In this document: one piece after another, positions 1 to 5,455 of the stretch
Layout: the number at the start of each line of letters is the position of its first letter
Position numbering within the stretch: position 1 is the stretch's first letter
Source of the DNA: Betaproteobacteria bacterium UBA6910
GTDB taxonomy: Bacteria > Pseudomonadota > Gammaproteobacteria > Burkholderiales > UBA6910
Assembly: GCA_002451065.1 (NCBI GenBank)
Contig: DKBC01000310.1
Span: forward strand, 1-6,762
Direction: 5' to 3'
Length of the DNA: 6,762 nucleotides
Translations under genes and position numbers: made by a program
Notes under the pieces: model-generated
Seen by the model: only the letters and a program-made list of their open reading frames with translations
Told to the model about the DNA's origin: nothing
The model's database searches: none

Positions 1-600
1 CCAGGTGAGCAGCGGGCGGCGCTTGTCATGCGCGACAACCTGCGCCACCGCCACGATATCGAGCATGCCTACCTGGACGCGGTTCGCCGGGCTCGGCGCG
101 AGATCGTGCTAGCCAACGCGTACTTCCTCCCCGGCCTGCGCTTCCGGCACGCCCTGTGCGACGCGGCGAAGCGCGGGGTGCGGGTGGTTCTGCTCCTCCA
201 GGGACGGGTGGAATACGCGCTTCAGCACTACGCCACGCGGGCTCTTTACCGGCAGCTGCTCGAAGCCGGCGTTGAGATCCAGGAATACGAGGCAAGTTTT
301 CTCCATGCCAAGGTGGCGGTGGTGGACGGGCGCTGGGCGACAGTCGGGTCCTCGAATATTGATCCCTTCAGCCTGTTGCTTGCGAGGGAAGCGAACGTGG
401 TGATCGACGATCCGGGCTTTGCATTGGAACTGAAGTCGAGCTTGCTCGAGGCCATGGTGGGCGGCGCCAGCATTATTGCGCCTCAGCGATGGCGGGCCGA
501 ACCTTGGATCTCCCGGGCCGCATCGTGGGTCAGTTATGGAATCGTGCGTCTGCTTATGGGCGTTGTCGGACCCCAAGGCGAAAAGGGGAGCCTTTATTGA
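1..600 (+). CDS. clsB: Cardiolipin synthase B-like, C-terminal part (partial at left edge)
   Basis: The reading frame is open from base 1 to a TGA at 598-600, so the true start lies outside the window; the first ATG at 28 is internal. Seen: a complete second HKD phospholipase-D motif, H-x-K-x4-D-x6-G-S-S-N, with His at nt 304-306 and Asn at 355-357. It is preceded by a stretch (IVLANAYFLPG) typical of the second half of ClsB/YbhO-type enzymes. Family knowledge: these membrane-associated enzymes make cardiolipin, in E. coli ClsB by condensing phosphatidylglycerol with another phospholipid, and they need two HKD motifs. The first motif would lie upstream of the window. The protein ends in a hydrophobic/amphipathic tail. 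No gene follows closely on this strand, so it is probably the last gene of its transcript. The family is clear; the exact choice among PLD-type synthases is an inference. Confidence 0.88.
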   Translation, partial: PGEQRAALVMRDNLRHRHDIEHAYLDAVRRARREIVLANAYFLPGLRFRHALCDAAKRGVRVVLLLQGRVEYALQHYATRALYRQLLEAGVEIQEYEASFLHAKVAVVDGRWATVGSSNIDPFSLLLAREANVVIDDPGFALELKSSLLEAMVGGASIIAPQRWRAEPWISRAASWVSYGIVRLLMGVVGPQGEKGSLY

Positions 601-705
601 CTCTAAGGCATGGAAGCGCTAAAAACATGTTGCAGTGCACACGCGGCGTTTTCTGATCGGTCCGCTCCGTTGCGGTTCTTCTCGGACGGAATCGTTGTTA
701 TTATC

Positions 706-730
706 CGCTGATAGAGGATTTCTATTAGCG
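706..730. repeat. 10-bp inverted repeat in the soxXA upstream region
   Basis: The arms are CGCTGATAGA (706-715) and TCTATTAGCG (721-730), separated by a 5-nt spacer. Nine of ten positions are complementary as DNA, and as RNA the tenth is a G-U pair, giving a continuous 10-bp stem. No T-tract follows, so it is unlikely to be an intrinsic terminator for the clsB-like gene. It lies 82 nt before the soxXA start and could be a regulator operator or a leader hairpin. A weak promoter-like pair (TTAGCG 725-730, CATAAA 748-753, 17-bp spacing) would place the right arm over a -35 element, but that match is poor. Confidence 0.5.
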
Positions 731-800
731 CGGCAGATGTTCTCTTCCATAAACTCGCGCGATAAGTCCCAAAAGAAAGCACAAGTTTTTTCACGTCTGT

Positions 801-809
801 GAGGAGGAA
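801..809 (+). promoter_or_regulatory. Strong Shine-Dalgarno of soxXA
   Basis: GAGGAGGAA contains AGGAGG at 802-807, 4 nt before the ATG at 812. This purine-rich block fixes the soxXA start, and the protein then opens directly into a signal peptide. The spacing is slightly short. The same block is complementary over 8 bases to a pyrimidine stretch at 2229-2236 downstream. Confidence 0.75.
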
Positions 810-811
810 GC

Positions 812-2056
812 ATGCGAACTGATCCTAAGCGGAGCCCCTTGACTTTGGCCTTGGCTACCACCCTGCTCGCCGTGTCCGTCGTTGCCGGCGCCGCGTCATC
901 CAAGGCGCCCATCGAGACCCAGACCACGGCGTCGCCCGAGCCCTGGGAACGCTATGGGGATTGGCCAGGCACGGATTGGAAGGACTTCAACACCATGCGC
1001 GAGACGCGCTCTCCCGCCGTGCCGAAGGACTTCCAGAGGGTCTACGGCCGCATCACGGACGGCGACGCGGAGCGGGGCAAGAAGATCTTCGGCGACCGCA
1101 AGAAGGGTGGTAGTTGCATGACCTGCCACGCGGTGCCCGGTGCGTCTCTCCCGGGAAACGTGGCTCCCGACCTCTCGACCATCGGCGCCCAGAACCGCAC
1201 CGACTGGTATCTGTACAACTACATCTACGACGCGCGCCAGTTCAATCCCGAGACCATGATGCCGCCCTGGGGCACGCATGGGGTTCTCAACGATCAGGAG
1301 ATCCGGGATCTGGTGGCGTATCTTCAGACGCTCAAGTCTCCGGCGAAGTTTTCGGACCTGGACGACCCCAATAAGCGCCCGCTTCCCCAACCCACCGCAG
1401 ACTACCGCGACCCGACGGAAAATCCCGCCATGTTCGAGCTAGACGCCGGGAAAGAGCTATTCAGCAAAGCCGGTCCCAATGGCAAGTCCTGCGCCACCTG
1501 CCACAAGAACCCCAAGAGCGAATTCAAGACCTGGGCGGCCCGCATGCCCTACTACGAGCCGCGCATGAAGAAAGTGCTCAACACCGAGGAGTTTCTGACG
1601 CGGCACGCCCGAGCCACGACCGGCGCGGACTGGAGGATGCAGACGGACGAGAACAGCGCGCTCTCCATTTATGTGAGGCATTTTGCCCACGGCCAGCCCA
1701 TCAACATTCGGTACCGAACCGCGCAAGAGAAGGCCGCTGCCGAGAAGGGCAAGGAGCTCATGAACCGCAAGGTCGGGCAGCTGAATTTCAGATGCATGGA
1801 CTGTCACGGGCAGGGCGCCGACAAGTGGATGCGGGGTCAGTATGTTCTCGGCACCAAGGACCAGGTAGGCCGGCATCCCTACTGGCGCACCAGCAAGGGC
1901 GAGGTCTGGACCCTGCGCAAACGCATGCAGTGGTGCGGAGTTGCGGTTCGCGCCAACGAACTGCTGCCTGATGCCCCGGAGTATGGGTACCTGGAGTACT
2001 ACCTGACGTCCCTTTCCAACGGCAAGAAAATCGACGGACCTGGCATCGGCCACTGA
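812..2056 (+). CDS. soxXA: SoxX-SoxA fusion: three-haem c-type cytochrome of thiosulfate oxidation
   Basis: A 414-residue protein with an N-terminal signal peptide (charged start, hydrophobic core about residues 10-25, likely cleavage near A27/A28), so it is exported to the periplasm. Seen: three haem c motifs, CMTCH 102-106, CATCH 227-231 and CMDCH 328-332. Residues about 85-177 look like SoxX, with one haem and Met149/Met150 before PPWG as the likely distal ligand. Residues about 205-414 look like diheme SoxA and include the RMQWCGVAVR segment, whose Cys375 matches the SoxA haem-ligand cysteine that carries a persulfide. Family knowledge: SoxA and SoxX are usually separate chains of the SoxAX complex, which couples thiosulfate to the SoxY carrier cysteine. 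Here both halves form one chain joined by a Pro/Asp-rich linker of about 30 residues. No other sox gene is adjacent, and the gene has its own Shine-Dalgarno and a strong terminator. At the place where type I SoxA has the distal Cys of its first haem, my alignment puts His265. Confidence 0.9.
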   Translation: MRTDPKRSPLTLALATTLLAVSVVAGAASSKAPIETQTTASPEPWERYGDWPGTDWKDFNTMRETRSPAVPKDFQRVYGRITDGDAERGKKIFGDRKKGGSCMTCHAVPGASLPGNVAPDLSTIGAQNRTDWYLYNYIYDARQFNPETMMPPWGTHGVLNDQEIRDLVAYLQTLKSPAKFSDLDDPNKRPLPQPTADYRDPTENPAMFELDAGKELFSKAGPNGKSCATCHKNPKSEFKTWAARMPYYEPRMKKVLNTEEFLTRHARATTGADWRMQTDENSALSIYVRHFAHGQPINIRYRTAQEKAAAEKGKELMNRKVGQLNFRCMDCHGQGADKWMRGQYVLGTKDQVGRHPYWRTSKGEVWTLRKRMQWCGVAVRANELLPDAPEYGYLEYYLTSLSNGKKIDGPGIGH

Positions 2057-2102
2057 ACCAAAGCGGTGCGCCGCGAGCGTTGGCGCACCACCAAAGGGCA
2101 AG

Positions 2103-2134
2103 AAAACGGGCGGTCTGGGGACCGCCCGTTTTTT
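2103..2134. terminator. Intrinsic terminator after soxXA, possibly bidirectional
   Basis: A perfect 10-bp stem, ACGGGCGGTC (2106-2115) with GACCGCCCGT (2120-2129), has a TGGG loop and is followed by T's through 2134. It starts 47 nt after the soxXA stop codon. An AAAA run at 2103-2106 gives a short T-tract on the other strand, so it could also stop transcripts arriving from the minus-strand operon, which ends at 2275. Confidence 0.92.
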
Positions 2135-2163
2135 ATGTCGCTGATTTTGCAGAGCGGCAAACC

Positions 2164-2179
2164 TGGCACTGGTTTTGCT
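2164..2179 (+). promoter_or_regulatory. Candidate sigma-54 (-24/-12) promoter
   Basis: The site reads TGGCAC-N5-TTGCT. Against the sigma-54 consensus (TGGCACG-N4-TTGCW) only one defined position differs (T at 2170). The GG (2165-2166) and GC (2177-2178) dinucleotides have the required 12-nt start-to-start spacing. It is intergenic, just after the soxXA terminator, and points toward the second terminator. The predicted start of transcription is about 2188-2190, within a GGG. Single 16-bp matches do occur by chance, and no upstream activator site was identified. Confidence 0.45.
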
Positions 2180-2188
2180 CAAGATATG

Positions 2189-2276
2189 GGCGAGAGTTTC
2201 GAGTTGGTCGATCGGCTCGAGGCTTTCATCCTCCTCCTTTGGCTCTGCGGGCGTCCCGGTGGACGCCCGTTTTTTT
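2189..2276 (+). ncRNA. Candidate small RNA between the two terminators
   Basis: This segment of about 88 nt is bounded by the sigma-54-like site and a strong intrinsic terminator, and it has no convincing coding frame on the + strand. Seen as RNA: a 5' hairpin pairing 2196-2203 with 2216-2223 (8 bp including two G-U pairs, 12-nt loop), then an unpaired pyrimidine-rich stretch at about 2224-2247 containing UCCUCCUCCUUU, then a 9-bp GC-rich hairpin with seven U's. Hairpin, single-stranded seed and terminator is the usual layout of a trans-acting, often Hfq-binding, small RNA. The CCUCCU stretch could pair with Shine-Dalgarno sequences. The alternative is plain tandem termination after soxXA with no separate transcript. 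Confidence 0.35.
2248..2276 (+). terminator. Second intrinsic terminator, + strand
   Basis: A perfect 9-bp stem, CGGGCGTCC (2248-2256) with GGACGCCCG (2261-2269), has a CGGT tetraloop and seven T's at 2270-2276. The T-tract reaches into the stop codon of the minus-strand hydrolase gene. It reads only in the + direction, since no T-tract follows on the minus strand. It is either a back-up terminator for soxXA or the end of the candidate small RNA. Confidence 0.88.
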
Positions 2277-3210
2277 AATGCTCGCGGACGTTAACGGGGA
2301 CAAAAAAACCTTCCTGTTGTGTCACGACTTTTCCATCCACCAATTCCCTGAGAAGAATCTTCCCGATCTCGTCGGTGGACAGGCCAAGAAAGCGAGTCCC
2401 GATATCTCCATAAATGGGGGTACGGGCAAGGTAGGGGATGAACTCCCCTTCGGGCAGTCGCCCGAGGTGAAGCAGTGAGAACGCAAACATCACCTTCAGG
2501 CAATGCCGGGCGGTCCGCGCGGGGTCCGCTTCAAACGCTTCCAGCCGGCTGAAGGCTCGTTCCAGGGCGCCGGCGTAATCTGTAAAGGGGCGCCCGTGTC
2601 CGGGGATCACCAAGGCCACCTCGAGGCGCGAGAGCATTTCCAGGGTCGCGCGGGTAGCCCTCAAGGCCGGGCGCTCGCCGGTTTCCGGCATCACCATGCC
2701 GAATCCGTTGTACCAAAGTGCGTCCCCGGAGATCAGTATTCGCGGGGCGGGTGCGTAGAACACTACGGCGCCCATGTCGTGGCCGGGGGCGGCCATCACA
2801 AGCCACTCCACCTCCCCGAGCGTGAGGGTGGCACCGGGCTCGATGATTTCGTCGTACATGAAACGCTCGGCTTCCTGGCCGGCGTAGTCGAGCCACAGGC
2901 CCCGGGTGTCCCAGGTTTCGATCAGGCCGGCCTCACCCGCCGGGACGGCAATGCGGCAGCCATAGATCCGCTGGACGTGGGCGTTTCCCCCGATGTGATC
3001 GGAATGGCCGTGGGTGTTAAGGATTCGGTGAAGGTGACCGCTGCCCAGCGCTTGGGGCTGCTGCAGCAGCTCCAGGGTGCGCTGAGCCCGCGTGACGTAG
3101 CCGGTGTCGATAAGGACGTTCTCATCGGCTCCCCGCAGCAGGATGCTGTTGGCGCAGAGCCAATCGCGCACGATCACGTGCACTTGGGGAGGAAGCGCAG
3201 GCGGGCTCAT
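2275..3210 (-). CDS. Metallo-beta-lactamase-fold hydrolase
   Basis: A 311-residue protein with the full MBL metal site: T-H-G-H-S-D-H with His67, His69, Asp71 and His72, then His144 (APGHDMG), Asp163 (ISGD) and His205 (IPGHG). This predicts a two-metal, usually zinc or iron, hydrolase. The MBL domain covers about residues 10-210. The remaining roughly 100 residues are mostly helical and end in a segment that could be a small winged-helix domain, as in the LACTB2-like branch. No signal peptide is seen, so it is probably cytosolic. It is the last gene of the minus-strand operon, starting 16 nt after the isochorismatase-like gene, with only a weak Shine-Dalgarno. Its TAA falls in the T-tract of the opposing terminator. 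Thioesterase, glyoxalase II-like or lactonase activity are all possible; the substrate cannot be read from sequence. Confidence 0.85.
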   Translation of the reverse strand: MSPPALPPQVHVIVRDWLCANSILLRGADENVLIDTGYVTRAQRTLELLQQPQALGSGHLHRILNTHGHSDHIGGNAHVQRIYGCRIAVPAGEAGLIETWDTRGLWLDYAGQEAERFMYDEIIEPGATLTLGEVEWLVMAAPGHDMGAVVFYAPAPRILISGDALWYNGFGMVMPETGERPALRATRATLEMLSRLEVALVIPGHGRPFTDYAGALERAFSRLEAFEADPARTARHCLKVMFAFSLLHLGRLPEGEFIPYLARTPIYGDIGTRFLGLSTDEIGKILLRELVDGKVVTQQEGFFVPVNVREH

Positions 3211-3226
3211 GGGCGCGCCGGTCCCG

Positions 3227-3769
3227 TCACTTGATGAGGGCGAGGATTTCCTTGAACTCGGTAGTGCCCGCCTTCTCCAGCCATTCGAATGCCACCATCT
3301 CCGTGCTAACGATAGTCACGCCCGCACTGCGCAGCCGGTCCATGGCGAGGGCGCGGCTCTCCGGCCGCCTGGAGGAAGTGGCGTCCGCGACCACGAACGG
3401 CTCGTAGCCCCGGGCCTTGAGACCGAGCGCCGTCTGCAGCACGCACACGTGGGCCTCCATGCCGGCGACCACGACCTGGGACCGGCCGAGCTTCGCGACC
3501 CGGGCTGCGATGCCTTCGTCGTTGGCGCAGGAGAAGTGCAGCTTCTCGCATATGGATCCCTGGGGCAGCAGGGAGGCGATCTCCGGTACGGTGGGACCAA
3601 GCCCCTTGGGATATTGCTCCGAAACGATGACCGGCACGCCGAGGCGGGTGGCGGCCCGAAGCAGGATCCTGGTGTTGGCGACCGTCTGGTCCCTGGAAAA
3701 CATCGCGGCAGCGAGCCTTGCCTGCTCGTCCACCACGAACAGCATCGAATCGTGCCGGTGGATCAACAT
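3227..3769 (-). CDS. Isochorismatase-fold cysteine hydrolase, ISOC1/2-like
   Basis: A 180-residue protein. Seen: the Asp-Lys-Cys triad of the isochorismatase fold, Asp14 (VVDEQ), Lys76 (CEKLHFSC) and Cys109 (MEAHVCVLQTA). It also has EQYPKGLG at 51-58 and ADATSSR at 129-135, which are typical of ISOC1/ISOC2-like proteins across bacteria and eukaryotes. Its length and its ending (FKEILALIK) fit that group. The frame stays open farther upstream, but the start at 3769 is chosen because it follows AAGGAGG and begins the conserved domain. The stop of the upstream gene overlaps this start as TGATG, which suggests translational coupling. True isochorismatases make 2,3-dihydroxybenzoate, but this branch is poorly characterised and no siderophore genes lie nearby. 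A hydrolase acting on an amide, imide or vinyl ether product of the neighbouring enzyme is only an inference. Confidence 0.87.
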   Translation of the reverse strand: MLIHRHDSMLFVVDEQARLAAAMFSRDQTVANTRILLRAATRLGVPVIVSEQYPKGLGPTVPEIASLLPQGSICEKLHFSCANDEGIAARVAKLGRSQVVVAGMEAHVCVLQTALGLKARGYEPFVVADATSSRRPESRALAMDRLRSAGVTIVSTEMVAFEWLEKAGTTEFKEILALIK

Positions 3770-5337
3770 CAGCTTGTTGCCTCCTTGCGGCGGGGTAAGG
3801 GTACCGCAACGGCGGTTGGCGTCAGGGATTCCGGTGCCTGGCAGCCTTCGGCGCAGCAGCGGTCGGGCTGGCGGTTGGGAAGGGGCGCATCTGGACTTGT
3901 GGCGACCCCGCGCTCCATGAGCTGCTCCACCAGCGCTGCCCGTTCGCGAAGGGGGTAGTGGCGGTAAATTTCCATCTTCATCGCCTGCGGGGAGCCGCCG
4001 CCGTGCAGGCTGATGAGCGAATACCACCCGGCGGTGTCGGAAGCGGTGAGGTCTTCCATCAGCCGCGCCAGGTGCATGCGGTGGGAGGCGGGAACGTCGC
4101 CCCGGCCCGCGAGCACCGCCTGCAGGCTCGCCGCCGTCTCGGGATTGTGGTCCTCCTCGGGGCCGGGAAGGGCCACCACCAGGCCGCCGGAGACCTCGTG
4201 GGCCAGGCGATGCATGTCATAGATCTGCGTGGCGAGCAGGAGCTTTCCGATATTGGCGTAAACAGGCTCCGGCATCACGTTACCCGCCGGGTCGGTCACC
4301 CCATGGACCGACGATGCCACACCGCAGGCATAGAAGCCCTCGACGATCTTGATGAGTTCCACCAGGGCGTCCCGCAGATGATGGTGCCGGCTCGGCTCCA
4401 GTCCGTTGGCGTCGCACATCAGGACCCCGGCACCGATCAGGAGATCGCCGAATCCGGCGCGGGCGGCTATGCAGCTGTGCCGATGGTGCGTGGCGTAGGC
4501 GGTGGTCAGGAACCCGGCATGCGGCCAATCGCCGGCTAGAAACACCCGGTCCCAGGGCACGAACACCCGGTCGAAGATGACGGCGGCTACCGACTGGCCG
4601 TAGCGGGCGCTGAACTTGGCAGCCGGCTGGCCCGGACGGCCCGCCGGGCGGGAAACAATGGTAATCCCGTCGGCGTCCACGGGCACGGCACAGCAGAGCG
4701 CAAAATCTCGATCGGCCTCGGTCATGCTGCGGCAGGGCATGACCAGCAATTCATGCACGTAGGGCGCGCTGGTGACGATGGCCTTGGTTCCGGAGATCAC
4801 GATTCCGTCCCGCCGGCGCTCCACAATATGCAGGTAGGCGTCGGGGTTGGCCTGGGCGTGGGGCCGCAGCGAGCGGTCGCCCTTGGCGTCGGTCATGGCG
4901 ATGGCGCAGCTGAGGTCTTGCTCCCGTGCCCGGCTAAGATAGGCCAGAAACCGCTGGTGATAATCGCTTCCGGCGTCCGCGTCGATCCGGTGGGTGGCCT
5001 GGAGCAGCGCGTTGAAGGCGTCGCCCACGAGGTAGCGCTGCGCGCAGCCGGTCCTCTGGCACAGAATGCGCACCGCCTCCAGCTTCCGCAGCAGGTCATC
5101 GCTGGTGCGCGTGATGTGCAGCATCCGGTTTACCGGCTTTCCCGAGGCCGCGTCCGTGGCGACCAGGTGGGGGGCCAGGTCCCGGTCCAGGCACGCGTCG
5201 TAGGTGAGCCCGATGGCGGCCACGCCGGGCGCAAGATCCGGATCATCCGCGACGGACGCGACCCGGCGCCCATTCACGAACACACGCGGGGCAAGGCGGC
5301 GCAGGGACTCGCGGTAATCCGCTGCAGACATGAACAT
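3769..5337 (-). CDS. 4-hydroxyphenylacetate 3-hydroxylase / 4-hydroxybutyryl-CoA dehydratase superfamily protein
   Basis: A 522-residue protein similar over its length to AbfD/HpaB-type flavoproteins. Markers are an N-terminal ADYRESLRRL segment, AMTDAKGDRSLRP at 147-159, GTKAIVTSAPYVHE at 183-196, FDRVFVPWDRVF at 255-266 and HGGGSPQA at 445-452. The N-terminal domain is about residues 1-267 and the helical C-terminal domain about 275-475. Recalled from Clostridium AbfD, the 4Fe-4S ligands are C99, C103, H292 and C299, with catalytic Glu257 and Glu455. In my by-eye alignment C98 and H285 are kept, but the others become Tyr102, Ala292, Val and Ile442. It therefore probably does not carry out the classical radical dehydration; an FAD-dependent oxygenase or dehydrogenase-like role is possible. 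The last 45 or so residues extend beyond the family and contain C494, C495 and C499. The start is supported by AGGAGG 8 nt upstream. It is the first gene of the operon. Confidence 0.83.
   Translation of the reverse strand: MFMSAADYRESLRRLAPRVFVNGRRVASVADDPDLAPGVAAIGLTYDACLDRDLAPHLVATDAASGKPVNRMLHITRTSDDLLRKLEAVRILCQRTGCAQRYLVGDAFNALLQATHRIDADAGSDYHQRFLAYLSRAREQDLSCAIAMTDAKGDRSLRPHAQANPDAYLHIVERRRDGIVISGTKAIVTSAPYVHELLVMPCRSMTEADRDFALCCAVPVDADGITIVSRPAGRPGQPAAKFSARYGQSVAAVIFDRVFVPWDRVFLAGDWPHAGFLTTAYATHHRHSCIAARAGFGDLLIGAGVLMCDANGLEPSRHHHLRDALVELIKIVEGFYACGVASSVHGVTDPAGNVMPEPVYANIGKLLLATQIYDMHRLAHEVSGGLVVALPGPEEDHNPETAASLQAVLAGRGDVPASHRMHLARLMEDLTASDTAGWYSLISLHGGGSPQAMKMEIYRHYPLRERAALVEQLMERGVATSPDAPLPNRQPDRCCAEGCQAPESLTPTAVAVPLPRRKEATS
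3780..3786 (-). promoter_or_regulatory. Shine-Dalgarno fixing the ISOC-like gene start
   Basis: On the minus strand this reads AAGGAGG, 10 nt before the ATG at 3769-3767. It lies inside the last codons of the upstream gene and argues against the longer in-frame start at 4027, which would overlap that gene by more than 250 nt. Confidence 0.75.
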
Positions 5338-5360
5338 CAGAATTTCCTCCTGAGCGGCGG

Positions 5361-5390
5361 ATTGTCGGCTTCCCGGCGCGGGCGTGTCAA
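5361..5390 (-). promoter_or_regulatory. Sigma-70-like promoter of the minus-strand operon
   Basis: On the minus strand a perfect TTGACA (5390-5385) is followed after 18 bp by GACAAT (5366-5361), which matches 4 of 6 positions of TATAAT. Transcription would begin near 5354, giving a leader of about 17 nt that holds AGGAGG (5351-5346), 8 nt before the ATG at 5337. The fit of promoter, leader and start codon is good. The -10 element is only moderate and the spacing is 1 bp longer than ideal. Confidence 0.6.
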
Positions 5391-5455
5391 CGCGGCTGGG
5401 CGCGACGCGGCGGGGGATGTTAGGCTTAGCGCCAAGACTGCCTTATCACCCTCCC

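Noticed and set aside
661..690. Imperfect TCCG...CGGA dyad as a terminator for the clsB-like gene
   Set aside because: The arms match poorly and no T-tract follows; it is most likely chance symmetry in GC-rich sequence.
630..726. TTGCAG, TTGCGG and TTGTTA hexamers as -35 boxes of a soxXA promoter
   Set aside because: None has an acceptable -10 hexamer at 16-18 bp spacing, so no sigma-70 promoter is annotated for soxXA.
2179..2229. A 16-codon minus-strand ORF with an AAAGGAGGAGG directly before its ATG
   Set aside because: The purine block is the complement of the pyrimidine stretch in the candidate small RNA. Spacing to the ATG is very short and the peptide is too short to judge. It remains a weak alternative explanation for that stretch, to be tested by conservation of the frame.
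2080..2478. A 132-codon open frame on the + strand, and the overlapping 70-codon frame from 2066
   Set aside because: Both read through the soxXA terminator. The 132-codon frame also crosses the second terminator and runs into the 3' end of the MBL gene; the 70-codon frame ends at that terminator's T-tract. Neither has a sensible protein signature or ribosome-binding site.
3104..3958. A 284-codon open frame on the + strand
   Set aside because: It lies antisense to the MBL, ISOC-like and AbfD-like genes and has no domain features, while all three minus-strand genes have clear catalytic motifs.
3770..4027. The longer in-frame start for the ISOC-like protein (86 extra residues)
   Set aside because: The extension is Arg/Pro/Gly-rich, lies wholly within the upstream gene and is unlike the family. 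The start at 3769 has AAGGAGG and begins the conserved fold.
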